The translations under genes were made by a program, and so were the position numbers. DNA of 64,000 bases from Acidobacteria bacterium AB60 (GTDB taxonomy: Bacteria > Acidobacteriota > Terriglobia > Terriglobales > Acidobacteriaceae): positions 62,001 through 126,000 of the forward strand of contig VANK01000006.1 of the NCBI GenBank assembly GCA_008682415.1, in the 5' to 3' direction. This document shows, piece after piece, positions 15,761 to 24,120 of the stretch (position 1 is the stretch's first letter; each line of letters opens with the position of its first letter). The notes below the pieces were generated by a model. It saw only the letters and a program-made list of their open reading frames with translations. It was not told where the DNA came from and ran no database searches.

Positions 15761-15792
15761 TACCCTGCGCCGGTCGTCCCGGGCTGGCGCAG
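15761..15792. promoter_or_regulatory. Strong hairpin in the leader of the receiver-domain gene
   Basis: Arms CCCTGCGCC (15761-15769) and GGCGCAGGG (15784-15792) pair perfectly. There is no T-run on either side, so it is not a standard intrinsic terminator. It lies in the 5' leader of the leftward receiver gene, whose ribosome-binding site (AAAGGAGA) follows it. Confidence 0.5.
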
Positions 15793-15882
15793 GGATGTTC
15801 AACAAGGTCTCTTATATAAGCAAGATCTCCTTTCAGGGTGGATTTACTTTCACACTGCGCTTGCGTTGGATTCTGATGGGCA

Positions 15883-17682
15883 TCACCGCGCCTCCAGGAA
15901 CAGAAGATCGGTCGCCCTGACCTTGCCCGTCGTTGGGTAGTCGAGCAGCCCGAGGGTCCGCAGCCGACCCATCGCGTTCACGAACCCCTTGGAGTTGAGG
16001 TGCCCGTACCCAGCCTTGGCAGCGAGCTCGGCCCTATCGATCGACTTGGACCGGAGGGAGATCAGAACCTCAAGCAGCTTGCGTTCCGGTCCACCCATCA
16101 TGCCCATGAGCCGCTCGTGGAATTCCCGCTCGGTCTTAGGCTTGGAGATCGGAGGCGCGACCTTGCGGCCCTCCTCCGTGAGCGCGATCTTGCCGGGCTC
16201 CGGATAATCGATCAGGCCGTTGGTGCGAAGGAATCCAAGAGCGTTGACCAGGCCTTTGCTGTTGAGGTGCGAGTAGTTGGCGAAGACGGCGACCTGCTCG
16301 CGCGGCGCAGGCGCGATGCGCATCGCTTCCAGGTCAGCGAGGGCCGCGAGCACACGGCGGGAGGGACCGTCCAGGCCCACGACGTCGACCTGGGGTGACG
16401 AGAACTGCCCGCTTGTAACGGCCGGCTTGGGCCACTCGGATTCGGGCCGGAGTTTCAATTCGCGCATGACGGTGCGCACAGGCGTATGCAGCTCAACGGT
16501 AGGCGCAACCGCCGCCGGGATATCGATCCGGTCATCCAAGATTCGCAGAACGGCGGACAATGCCGGGGCGTGCTGACTCAGAGCATTGAACCGCTCTCGG
16601 AACAGTGAAATAAGGCTCTCTTGTTCGCCCAGTTTCCCCTGCGCCTCCGTTAAATCTGTTTCCATCTTCTGAATCTGCTCGACCAGCATCCGCTCCCTCT
16701 CTTTGCTGATATGCCCCTCACCGAACGCAAGCCGCTTCTCCAGGTCCGCGACCTTGCGCTTCAGTTCATCCGGATCGTTCTGCTTCTGCTCCTCGACCGC
16801 TGCCGCGATCTCCCGGCCGAGCTTCTGGATGTCGATCTTTGCCAAAACCTTCGGCTCCGCCCTCTGCTCGCCGGGCTTCGGCGTGGCGCCAGAGTTGAAC
16901 GTCCGCCGCTGCCGAACCTCGATGTACTGTCCATGGCCGGTCAGGTTCGAGCAGACGTAAGCCTTCCCTACCCCCAGGCGCGGCAATGCCTTCTCGACTT
17001 CTTTCGCGTAGTCCGGTCCCACGTTGGCCGCGATCCACTTGATGGGCGGCACCAAGTCATCCGGGGCGCTCATCCGCAGGACGGTCAGGATGTCGATCTG
17101 GGAAAGCAGCTTCTTGTTGATGTCGGCGGACCGCTGGGTGATCATCGTCACGCCGATGCCCTTGATGCCGCCCTGCTTCACCAGCCGGCTCATCGCGCCG
17201 AGACACTTCTTCTGCTCGCGGCTTTCGAGCAGCTGCGGGGCGAACGTGTCCGCCTCGTCGATGAACAGGTGCATGGCTGCCCGATTGATCCGGAGGAGCT
17301 CGCTGGCGAATGCGAAGGAGAACTGGATCTGTTCGTCTGTCTCCCAGGAGCCGACATCGAAGATTGCGGAGAACCGCAGGTCGACCAGCGCTCGCGCCAT
17401 CTGCTTCCCGGAGCGGAAGTCGAGCGGAGCGTCGGCGTGATCCCCACCGAAGACGACGACGGGGTACCCTGGGCCCTGGCCATCCGCGGAGGAGCGGAGG
17501 CCGTACCAGGCAGAGGTCGGGTCGATGACGGCGATCTGCTGGCCGTTCTCCAGCATCTCTTCGGCTTCGACGCTGGCGGTGTAGCTCTTGCCGCTCCTCT
17601 TCCTCGCCAAGATCGCCTGGGTCGAAGTGACCAGGTCGAGCGGGAAGGAGAAGTTATCGGCGATGTGGAGACCCTTGCTCAC
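15883..17682 (-). CDS. HerA-like (DUF87) ATPase
   Basis: A 599-residue P-loop ATPase of the HerA/FtsK group. Walker A is ARKRSGKS (about residues 26-33), Walker B is AMHLFIDEAD (about 135-144), and a sensor-type segment is GVTMITQRSADIN. A coiled coil follows at about 290-360, then two tandem winged-helix-like repeats (ANYSHLNSKGLVNALGFLRT and KAGYGHLNSKGFVNAMGRLR). HerA enzymes translocate DNA, usually with a nuclease partner. A PD-(D/E)XK nuclease and RecT lie further upstream in the same transcript. It overlaps the next gene by 4 bases. Confidence 0.8.
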   Translation of the reverse strand: MSKGLHIADNFSFPLDLVTSTQAILARKRSGKSYTASVEAEEMLENGQQIAVIDPTSAWYGLRSSADGQGPGYPVVVFGGDHADAPLDFRSGKQMARALVDLRFSAIFDVGSWETDEQIQFSFAFASELLRINRAAMHLFIDEADTFAPQLLESREQKKCLGAMSRLVKQGGIKGIGVTMITQRSADINKKLLSQIDILTVLRMSAPDDLVPPIKWIAANVGPDYAKEVEKALPRLGVGKAYVCSNLTGHGQYIEVRQRRTFNSGATPKPGEQRAEPKVLAKIDIQKLGREIAAAVEEQKQNDPDELKRKVADLEKRLAFGEGHISKERERMLVEQIQKMETDLTEAQGKLGEQESLISLFRERFNALSQHAPALSAVLRILDDRIDIPAAVAPTVELHTPVRTVMRELKLRPESEWPKPAVTSGQFSSPQVDVVGLDGPSRRVLAALADLEAMRIAPAPREQVAVFANYSHLNSKGLVNALGFLRTNGLIDYPEPGKIALTEEGRKVAPPISKPKTEREFHERLMGMMGGPERKLLEVLISLRSKSIDRAELAAKAGYGHLNSKGFVNAMGRLRTLGLLDYPTTGKVRATDLLFLEAR

Positions 17683-18344
17683 GCCGCCTCGTCTCTCGGT
17701 TCGAGTGTCAGTTTCGGTGATTCGGAAATTTGCTGGGCATCAGCGTTAACTGGCATGATCGCGAGCCGCCAACCTTCGTCCCCAATGACCCATGCCGCGT
17801 TGCTTAGAGGGGTGCTAAATCTGAATCTCTCCGCCGATACTGCGAAGAGGTATTCCCCCATCAGGGAGGCATCGAAAGCGACGCCATTAACGACGAGGAA
17901 GCTCTTTGTTCTTTCATGGAGCGGCCATCCGCATCTGCAGGCCCGGCTGCCTCTGCCGAAGCACTCGTCGCAACGCCTTTCGTGTTCGTGACCGCAGTCG
18001 CATTCGCAATCGACTGTGCCGCACCCGGAACACTTCGCGCAGTAGATCCTTCCCACGGACTTGCACTGTGCGCAGGGCGGGATGTCGGGCGGCATCTTTG
18101 CGATGGCCCGGAGATCGGAAAGCGGGAGGTATGCGCTGCCTAAATTCCTCCGGATGAGGTTGAGAGCGCCGGTGACCAGCGTCTCTTTTGGACCCGAGTA
18201 CGGCTCTCCCTGGTCCGCCTCTACGGCGAGAAGCGCTCGCCCGCACGTCGCTATCAACCATCCCCCAGCTTTGAATGGCTTCCCGGTGTCGTACCCCCCG
18301 AGGCGGTTCAACGCGATCTGCATCTTCTGGATATCGACCTTCAT
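17679..18344 (-). CDS. Phage protein with DnaJ-type cysteine-rich zinc domain
   Basis: A 221-residue protein. The centre (about residues 90-145) has a DnaJ-like array of C-x2-C pairs (CAQC, CAKCSGCGTVDCECDC, CDECFGRGSRACRC) that should bind two zinc ions. The flanking domains look like a split beta-rich fold. The ATGA overlap with the HerA-like gene suggests the two act together. No enzymatic motif is seen. Confidence 0.6.
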   Translation of the reverse strand: MKVDIQKMQIALNRLGGYDTGKPFKAGGWLIATCGRALLAVEADQGEPYSGPKETLVTGALNLIRRNLGSAYLPLSDLRAIAKMPPDIPPCAQCKSVGRIYCAKCSGCGTVDCECDCGHEHERRCDECFGRGSRACRCGWPLHERTKSFLVVNGVAFDASLMGEYLFAVSAERFRFSTPLSNAAWVIGDEGWRLAIMPVNADAQQISESPKLTLEPRDEAA

Positions 18345-18345
18345 T

Positions 18346-18537
18346 TCACGCTCCCGGCGCGACGCGCGTCATTGCGTCCCGGAGCCTCATGGCAAGTTCC
18401 GGGACAAGTTTGGTGGTATCAACCGAAAGGCCGGGCGGGCAGATATACTCCCCGGTGACGGCGGCATCGATCGCGACACGCTCCTGAACGCTGAACTCGG
18501 ACCGGATGCGATGCCAAATGGATTTCCTTATGAACAT
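18346..18537 (-). CDS. Small phage protein (63 aa), unrecognised
   Basis: It lies one base before the cysteine-rich gene and just after the KTSC-domain gene on the same strand, so it is part of the same transcript. The sequence (MFIRKSIWHRIRSEFSVQER) is basic at the N-terminus. No domain is seen. Confidence 0.5.
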   Translation of the reverse strand: MFIRKSIWHRIRSEFSVQERVAIDAAVTGEYICPPGLSVDTTKLVPELAMRLRDAMTRVAPGA

Positions 18538-18546
18538 GCGTGCTCC

Positions 18547-19707
18547 TTACTTGCGGGACGTGTTCTTGCGGGGGACTTCTCGCGAACGGACTAGGACGCC
18601 GGGGATGTTGGCGTGCTGCTTGAGCGCCTGAACCCGCGCGTTGATCTTCTTCTGATCCAGAGAGAAAAAGTCATAGCTCATGGGGATCAGAGACTCGTCA
18701 GTTATTTCGAAGTACCACTCGGTCGTAGTCGAGTATCCCTGCACCTTGGGAATTGCTAAGGGCTCGATGCTCGGCGGCGGGGCCGGCGCGAATGCCAGCG
18801 GCGGCGGCGCCACGTGCCGGACGGTGACCGGAAGCGGATTCTCGAGGATCTCCTGAACCTCATCGGGGCTTGCACCTCGCGCCAGAGCCTCCGCAGCGTC
18901 CTGTTGTGCCAGTACGGCGGCGCGGCGGGCGGCATCTTCCTCGGCGGCCCGCTTCTGGCGCTCGAACTCCTCATGCTGAGCCTTGCGCGCCGCCTCTTCC
19001 TGCTCAGCGCGCCGGCGATTCTCTGCCGCGATCCGCTCGTTTTCTCGCCGGCGCACATCGGCGCGGTATGCCATGATCCCGTCGTCTAGGAACTTCTCGG
19101 CCTCGGCGTAGCGCCCGTCCACCTCGTTGAAGAGGGCGCAGGCTGCTTTCCATGCCTGGGTGGCCGGTTCCTTGATGGCATTCAGCCGAGCGACGACGAC
19201 CTTGCGCTCCTCGCGGATGCGCATGGCTTCCCGCTGCGCGGCCTGGCACTCATCTGCCGTTGTGATGACGATGGCGGTCGCCTCCGTGCGCGTCGCGATG
19301 GCCCGGTTCTTCAGGCCGTCCGGATCGGCGGGGATGTCCTGCGCTGGCGGCGGAGCGATTTGGTGCATAGGCATCGTGATCACATCGGCAGGAAGAGGAT
19401 CAAAAGGCGCGGGAGTGTCGATGGCCGTCACGCTTGGTGCGACGCCAGTTCCCGCGTCCACGCAGGTGTACGAGAACTTGTCCGCGTTCTGGACGATGAC
19501 CCGGTTGAACTCCGTCCCGATCGACTTCGCATTGACGATATCGTCGAAGATCTCCTCCGAAACGTTCTCGTATCGGAAAACCTTCCCGGTCGGAGCGGCC
19601 TTCGTCGGCGGGAACTTGACGTACATCGCGAATCCCTCCGCGTCGTAACCAATCGCCGCAATCCGCGAACTCTGAACCGGCTTCAGTTCGACTGCCAAAC
19701 TTGCCAT
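18547..19707 (-). CDS. KTSC-domain phage protein with coiled coil
   Basis: A 386-residue protein from ATG 19707, preceded by GGGAGGGG. Residues 8-70 form a KTSC domain (KPVQSSRIAAIGYDAEGFAM ... GKVFRYENVSEEIFDDIVNA), a small fold often linked to nucleic-acid enzymes. A long Ala/Glu/Arg coiled coil occupies about residues 200-290. The C-terminal domain (TTEWYFEITDESLIPMSYDF) resembles a conserved phage module found beside recombination genes. It probably works with the adjacent nuclease and RecT, which is inferred from position only. Confidence 0.65.
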   Translation of the reverse strand: MASLAVELKPVQSSRIAAIGYDAEGFAMYVKFPPTKAAPTGKVFRYENVSEEIFDDIVNAKSIGTEFNRVIVQNADKFSYTCVDAGTGVAPSVTAIDTPAPFDPLPADVITMPMHQIAPPPAQDIPADPDGLKNRAIATRTEATAIVITTADECQAAQREAMRIREERKVVVARLNAIKEPATQAWKAACALFNEVDGRYAEAEKFLDDGIMAYRADVRRRENERIAAENRRRAEQEEAARKAQHEEFERQKRAAEEDAARRAAVLAQQDAAEALARGASPDEVQEILENPLPVTVRHVAPPPLAFAPAPPPSIEPLAIPKVQGYSTTTEWYFEITDESLIPMSYDFFSLDQKKINARVQALKQHANIPGVLVRSREVPRKNTSRK

Positions 19708-19718
19708 TGATCCCCTCC

Positions 19719-20390
19719 CTAAGCTGTTGCGATGCCCCGATTCCATTTCCAGGCATTGAGTGTGAGAAGCGCCTCATCTGCCTCGAAACGATCCTCCGTT
19801 GTAGCCAGCGTTAGCGCCGCCAGTGCCGCCGGAGCGTCGTCGTGCGCCTCCAGCGGAAAGGCGCTATAGTTTCCCGTCGGAAAGAGCTGCACGATCAACC
19901 TTCCCAGGTGCCCAAGCCGCGCTCGTCCGGTCAGCATCATCTCGTAGAGAGCTACTTGTAGCCCCCACCCGTAATGCCGTGAGCGGCAGCATTTGATATC
20001 AAGAACGAATCGGTTCCGCCCCAAGTAGCCGACCCTATCCGGCGTACCACCTATCTCGATTCCGCGCACGCTGCGCAGCATGGGCTGCTCGATCTGATCG
20101 ATTACGAACCGCGATTCCCGCCGGAACCTGAGCCATGCTTCAAAGTAGGGAACCTCGTCCTCCTGTATCCAGGTCCGATCAATGTCCCCATATCTGTCCC
20201 ATTCCCCCGTCCAGCGATGAACGTTGCTACCCCGACGCCTCGCGTTCTCCAAGATGGAGGGCGGTACGCGGCTGTAATCGATCACGTTGGCGAGCTTGAG
20301 CGCTTGCGTCACCGAAGGTCGCACGATTCCGGCGCTATTGCGATACTCGTGGCGGTCATCGTCGTAGCTGAAATCGTGCGAATCGATCAC
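19719..20390 (-). CDS. PD-(D/E)XK exonuclease of phage recombination module
   Basis: A 223-residue nuclease with the catalytic series GGTPDRVGYL (Asp), FVLDIKCCRS (D-x-K) and downstream GLQVALYEM, the motif order of RecB/lambda-exonuclease-like and Cas4-like enzymes. It would resect double-strand ends to expose single strands for the RecT protein encoded just upstream. Its start overlaps the recT stop by 4 bases. The acid in the E-x-K position is Asp, an accepted variant. The length is typical of phage YqaJ/Cas4-like exonucleases. Confidence 0.8.
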   Translation of the reverse strand: MIDSHDFSYDDDRHEYRNSAGIVRPSVTQALKLANVIDYSRVPPSILENARRRGSNVHRWTGEWDRYGDIDRTWIQEDEVPYFEAWLRFRRESRFVIDQIEQPMLRSVRGIEIGGTPDRVGYLGRNRFVLDIKCCRSRHYGWGLQVALYEMMLTGRARLGHLGRLIVQLFPTGNYSAFPLEAHDDAPAALAALTLATTEDRFEADEALLTLNAWKWNRGIATA

Positions 20391-21379
20391 TGGTTCTCCA
20401 GCGCATTGACCTCAGCGGTCAAGGACAACACGAGCGTTCCCCACTGCACGGTTCCATCCGGCATCGTGTGCGCCTTGATCACGTCGGCTTGGCGAACGAG
20501 GTCGTACTCCAAGATCCCAAAGATTTGCCGCGCCTTTTGCTCCTCCGGCGATTGCTCGTTCGGCCATGACGGATTCCTCGTGGCCCACTGCATAGCAGCC
20601 TTGTACTTGTCCTTGGGGATATCGAGCGACGCCTCGACCCCGCAGATTTCCTTCAGGTTCGTCTTGGCGTCGGCCATCTGGTAGCCGCTTGCCTTCCATG
20701 CCTTGCCGAATTCGCGCGCCTCATCCTGGGTGATCTTCTGGGGCGGGGGGGCAGTCGCATCGGCGGGAGTAGTGGCCTGGGTGGGCTGGGTGGTTACCGG
20801 CTGGCCTTCGATGATCGGCCCGGAGTCCTCGGCCTCGTAGCTGGACGTGATGCCCTTGAGGGCATCGGCAAAGAGTGCGCGAGCCGCAAAGGTCCTCGCA
20901 CGCCAGAGCAGCATCACGTCCGGATACTGCGTCCAGGGACCCTGCTTGCCCCACAGGCCCGCCTTCTCTGCCTGCGCCTTGGTGAAGGTCGCCTCTTTTG
21001 GCGTCCGGCCTCTGCGCGTCAGCTTCACCGTGGCGCTGTTGAGATCGGACTTCTCGACGACATCCTCAAATTCCGGGTGGCTAAGGATGACCGCCCAAAA
21101 CAGGTCTCCAAATGCATTTGGCCGCCCGTTTATTACCCCAATGCCTTGCAGGGCTGTAAGTGCAGGAACGCCCAGTTGCTTGCCGTACATCATCGCGATG
21201 GCGCAGGCCTCTGGCTTTCCCTGGAAGTCCTTCGGGGCGAACGGCGTCTGAGACACCATTTTGGCCAGCGACAAAAGCCCCTGCCAGTCCTGCGGCTCGA
21301 ATGGATCGACGGTTACGTCCGTCTTGCGCTGAATGCCCGTTTCGTTGCGTGTTGCGACTGCCAATTCTGCTGCTGCCAT
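20387..21379 (-). CDS. recT: RecT-family single-strand annealing protein
   Basis: A 330-residue protein with the RecT core at about residues 25-195: AIAMMYGKQLGVPALTALQG, IGVINGRPNAFGDLFWAVIL and LLWRARTFAARALFADALKG. A Thr/Pro/Ala linker separates it from a C-terminal domain of about 120 residues with no clear family. RecT anneals complementary single strands and works with a partner exonuclease, here the next gene. ATG 21379 has a GGGAGG site upstream. Confidence 0.88.
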   Translation of the reverse strand: MAAAELAVATRNETGIQRKTDVTVDPFEPQDWQGLLSLAKMVSQTPFAPKDFQGKPEACAIAMMYGKQLGVPALTALQGIGVINGRPNAFGDLFWAVILSHPEFEDVVEKSDLNSATVKLTRRGRTPKEATFTKAQAEKAGLWGKQGPWTQYPDVMLLWRARTFAARALFADALKGITSSYEAEDSGPIIEGQPVTTQPTQATTPADATAPPPQKITQDEAREFGKAWKASGYQMADAKTNLKEICGVEASLDIPKDKYKAAMQWATRNPSWPNEQSPEEQKARQIFGILEYDLVRQADVIKAHTMPDGTVQWGTLVLSLTAEVNALENQ

Positions 21380-21388
21380 GTACCCTCC

Positions 21389-21568
21389 CTAGATCGCTTC
21401 CTGCTCTTCCCTGTCCAGCCACGCTTTCGCCGGCCACAATTGCCCACTCGCGCAAGCCGGGCACGTCACTCTGGAACTGCTAATCGATCCGCAATCCAGG
21501 CACACCATCGCCTGATCCATCGGTATATGAATGACCGGCTCGTGATCCCTCTCCTGAACTGCGCCCAT
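21389..21568 (-). CDS. Small zinc-ribbon protein (59 aa)
   Basis: The frame reads MGAVQERDHEPVIHIPMDQA and then CLDCG and CPAC, a C-x2-C ... C-x2-C zinc ribbon, ending WLDREEQEAI. ATG 21568 has GGAG nine bases upstream. It overlaps the preceding HTH gene by about 90 bases in another frame and ends 10 bases before recT. Short zinc ribbons of this type are frequent in phage early operons; the role is unknown. Confidence 0.65.
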   Translation of the reverse strand: MGAVQERDHEPVIHIPMDQAMVCLDCGSISSSRVTCPACASGQLWPAKAWLDREEQEAI

Positions 21569-21974
21569 TTCTATACGCTCCTATGTATTTCGCTATCTTC
21601 CGCACGTCCGCCATGCGCACGCGCATCACCTTGACAAGCCTTCCGATACTGTTCCGGTGAACGCCGAGTTGCTCAGCAGTCCTGCACTGGTTCCCGCCGT
21701 TGCGGACGAGAGCCTCGAAGGCATAGAGGCTACGCAAGACCTCCTCTGCGCGCTCGCACGTAATGCCGTTCTCAAATGCGACGCGAGCAGCGTTCGCCAG
21801 CGTGCCGGGATTTTCACGTTCCCTAATCCATGCCTCGACCGAGCAGGATTCGGCGTGGAACGCCTTCTTTCCGCACTCCGGGCAGGGATCGCCGTGCTCG
21901 ACGCCGCATTCCGAACAGCAGTTCGTCTCGGGATCGACGACGCAATCTCCGTCCGAGTTATGCACATTGTTCAT
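21480..21974 (-). CDS. Zinc-binding protein with Fis-type helix-turn-helix
   Basis: A 164-residue protein. The N-terminal 50 residues carry several cysteines and a His (CCSECGVEHGDPCPECGKKA) that can form a zinc ribbon. A Fis/NtrC-type HTH lies at about 95-125 (NQCRTAEQLGVHRNSIGRLV). It is the first gene of the leftward recombination operon and starts behind a near-consensus promoter. It may regulate the early region. A second zinc-plus-Fis protein is encoded at 63414-63743. Confidence 0.7.
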   Translation of the reverse strand: MNNVHNSDGDCVVDPETNCCSECGVEHGDPCPECGKKAFHAESCSVEAWIRERENPGTLANAARVAFENGITCERAEEVLRSLYAFEALVRNGGNQCRTAEQLGVHRNSIGRLVKVMRVRMADVRKIAKYIGAYRNGRSSGEGSRAGHSYTDGSGDGVPGLRID

Positions 21975-21997
21975 TGGATTTCCTCGACTGCAAGACG

Positions 21998-22026
21998 AGT
22001 ATGCACTGGCCGGAATGCATTGTCAA
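21998..22026 (-). promoter_or_regulatory. Leftward early promoter
   Basis: Reading leftward: TTGACA (-35, plus coordinates 22021-22026), 17-base spacer, CATACT (-10, 21998-22003). The perfect -35 makes this a strong sigma-70 candidate driving the zinc/HTH, recT and HerA-like genes. Its -35 overlaps that of the rightward promoter. Confidence 0.65.
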
Positions 22027-22048
22027 CTATTTTTGGAGTTCGTATCTA
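22020..22048 (+). promoter_or_regulatory. Rightward early promoter
   Basis: TTGTCA (-35, 22020-22025), 17-base spacer, TATCTA (-10, 22043-22048). It precedes the Mom-like gene at 22070. Its -35 shares five bases with the opposing TTGACA box, so polymerase cannot occupy both at once. Confidence 0.6.
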
Positions 22049-22069
22049 ATTTGTGTAATATGATCTTGG

Positions 22070-22537
22070 ATGCACTTCCGCAGAGCACAGCCGAGCGAGA
22101 CCCGCGAGCTCAAGGAATGGATTGCCGCGCACCATTCCCTGCAATCCTGCCCGCCTGGCTTCGTGCATCTGTACGAGTTCACCGGGGGCCGGGAGTTGAT
22201 CGGCGGGATGCTGATCGGCAGACCGTCGGCCAAGACGTACAATCCCGACCTCATCCTGCAGTTGCATCGGATGTTCTTTGTGGACGGTACGGAACACTGC
22301 GTCGAATCGCGCGGACTCGCCATGATGCGCAAGCACGTCCGCACGTGGCTGCCACGAATCAAGGGCCTGCTGTCATACAGTGACCCGACAGAGGGCCATG
22401 AGGGAGTGGTCTACATGGCAGATAACTGGTGCCCTCTGGGACTGACCGATGAGGTATCTGGGGACGGTTGGGAGTCGCGCAAGGGACGCCGCGCGCAGAA
22501 GAAAAGCCGCAAGATGCGGTGGTTTCGTAGCCCATAA
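22070..22537 (+). CDS. Mom-like DNA adenine modification protein (GNAT fold)
   Basis: A 155-residue protein resembling phage Mu Mom-type proteins that convert adenine to N6-carbamoylmethyladenine. Matching blocks are ELIGGMLIGRPSA (strand beta-4/acceptor region), LQLHRMFF, SRGLAMMRKHVRTWLP and especially LLSYSDPTEGHEGVVYMADN, the most conserved Mom segment. A short basic tail follows (RKGRRAQKKSRKMRW). Such modification would protect phage DNA from restriction. It is first in the rightward operon with a radical SAM gene. A generic phage acetyltransferase is the alternative. Confidence 0.65.
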   Translation: MHFRRAQPSETRELKEWIAAHHSLQSCPPGFVHLYEFTGGRELIGGMLIGRPSAKTYNPDLILQLHRMFFVDGTEHCVESRGLAMMRKHVRTWLPRIKGLLSYSDPTEGHEGVVYMADNWCPLGLTDEVSGDGWESRKGRRAQKKSRKMRWFRSP

Positions 22538-22560
22538 CAACTGACAGGGGGGAGAGAAGA

Positions 22561-22962
22561 ATGGAATCACAAACAGCACGATTCGAAGGATGGGCGCTGG
22601 TGGAACTAATGGGCCACCAGCGCGAAGCCGGATACGTCACCACGCAATACTTCGGCGATAAAGCCATGTTCCAGATCGACGTGCCCGAGATCCCTGCGGG
22701 CCAGGAGACCTTGACTCAGCCGAAATGGGGCGACGCGGGGATGATGCAGCCGGGCACGGTGATCGAGCGGGAAGCGGTTCCGGGCAGGACGCGCATTGTG
22801 AACCCCGCAGCGGTCTATGCGCTCAACCCGGCAACAGAGGAGGCCGTGCGCGCTGCGGTGTCGGCCAGCGAGAGACGCACCATCAAGGTGCTGTCCCTGC
22901 CGACGAAGGGTGATCTGCCGCTGCTGCCTGGGGAGGGTATGCCGGATGATGCTAAGGAGTAA
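22561..22962 (+). CDS. Conserved phage protein of unknown function (133 aa)
   Basis: It begins with a recognisable conserved block (FEGWALVELMGHQREAGYVT and ALFQIDVPEIPAG-like sequence, here AMFQIDVPEIPAG) that I have seen only in phage or prophage proteins of unknown function. The ATG follows a strong site (GGGGGGAGAGAAGA context). It lies between the Mom-like and radical SAM genes in the same operon, so a role in that pathway or in DNA metabolism is possible. Confidence 0.6.
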   Translation: MESQTARFEGWALVELMGHQREAGYVTTQYFGDKAMFQIDVPEIPAGQETLTQPKWGDAGMMQPGTVIEREAVPGRTRIVNPAAVYALNPATEEAVRAAVSASERRTIKVLSLPTKGDLPLLPGEGMPDDAKE

Positions 22963-23025
22963 GACGACGGTACGCGGTGGGATGCCGAGCACGCCATTTA
23001 GAAATTCGCTGAGGAGGGGACAAGG

Positions 23026-24066
23026 GTGCGCGTGATGCTTTGCCAACTCGACGGTAAACTGCCGAACTTGGCCCTCATGCGCCTGTCGAAGCATCACCGT
23101 GAGCGCGGCGATGAAGTTGATTACCGCTTCGGGGCAGACTTCGATACACCGCCGCTATTCCCTCCTGACCGCGTCTACGCCTCTGCCATCTTCCGCAAGT
23201 CGATCCTGCTGGCCGAACGGTTGAAGGCGCGGTACCCCTCCGCTGTCATCGGCGGAACTGGCGTCGATCCAGCGCGGAAAGGAGAACTCGTGCCACTCTC
23301 GACTGCTGTCAATACCTCGGTGCTAACGCTGGAAAAGACGGTTGGCATATCCGCAGGAGAGGCCGCTGGGGACTTCGACTATTCCATGTTCCCGGCCTAC
23401 ACCGCGTCGATGGGGTTCACGCAAAGGGGATGCCGCAAGCACTGCTCTTTCTGCGCGGTGCCCACAAAGGAACCGAAGCTAATCGGCGTCAATAGCGTCT
23501 GGAACATCTGGCGCGGTCACGGATACCCTCGGCATCTACACCTGCTCGACAATGACTTCTTCGGCGGTCCTGAATGGCAAGAGCGGATCGCGGAGATGCG
23601 AGACGGCAAGTTCAAGGTCAGTTTCAACCAGGGCATCAATGCGCGTTTCCTGACGGATGAGGCAGCCGAAGCAATCGCCAGCGTTGACTACCGCGCCGAT
23701 GACATGAAGGTGAAGCGAATCTACACCGCCTGGGACAACCTTTCCGACGAAGACACGTTGATGGCCGGGCTAAATCGTCTTGTGAAATACGGCGTGAAGC
23801 CAGATCACATCATGGTTTACATCCTCATCGGATACTGGCCCAACGACCAGACGCCTACGCGCTGGAATCTGCGCCGGGAGCGGTTGAGAGAGTTCGGGGC
23901 GAGGCCATATCCGATGCCATTCACGCGCACAAGGGAGCAAGTCGGCTTTCAACGGTGGGTCATCGGCGCGTATGACAAGCCGTCCGCCCAGTGGCCGTCA
24001 GGAATCCCATGGGAGATCTGGGAGGCGAACAACTACCGGCCCGAGGGATTAAGCAGGACGGCGTAA
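23026..24066 (+). CDS. Phage radical SAM enzyme
   Basis: A 346-residue protein. The N-terminal about 110 residues resemble a degenerate Rossmann (B12-binding-like) domain. The cluster motif GCRKHCSFCAVPTKE at about residues 130-145 is the C-x3-C-x2-C signature binding the 4Fe-4S cluster that cleaves S-adenosylmethionine. Further radical SAM features include HLHLLDNDFFGG and FNQGINARFLTDE. The GTG start at 23026 is preceded by GAGGAGGGG. The substrate is unknown; association with a Mom-like gene raises DNA base modification as a possibility. Confidence 0.8.
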   Translation: MRVMLCQLDGKLPNLALMRLSKHHRERGDEVDYRFGADFDTPPLFPPDRVYASAIFRKSILLAERLKARYPSAVIGGTGVDPARKGELVPLSTAVNTSVLTLEKTVGISAGEAAGDFDYSMFPAYTASMGFTQRGCRKHCSFCAVPTKEPKLIGVNSVWNIWRGHGYPRHLHLLDNDFFGGPEWQERIAEMRDGKFKVSFNQGINARFLTDEAAEAIASVDYRADDMKVKRIYTAWDNLSDEDTLMAGLNRLVKYGVKPDHIMVYILIGYWPNDQTPTRWNLRRERLREFGARPYPMPFTRTREQVGFQRWVIGAYDKPSAQWPSGIPWEIWEANNYRPEGLSRTA

Positions 24067-24120
24067 CTATTCCCGTCCAGCCGAAGTAGAATTATGCAAA
24101 CCGAACAACAGGAGCGCCAA

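Noticed and set aside
22943..23029. A 28-codon frame between the conserved phage gene and the radical SAM gene
   Set aside because: Too short, rich in arginine and threonine, and lacks an independent ribosome-binding site or recognisable motif.
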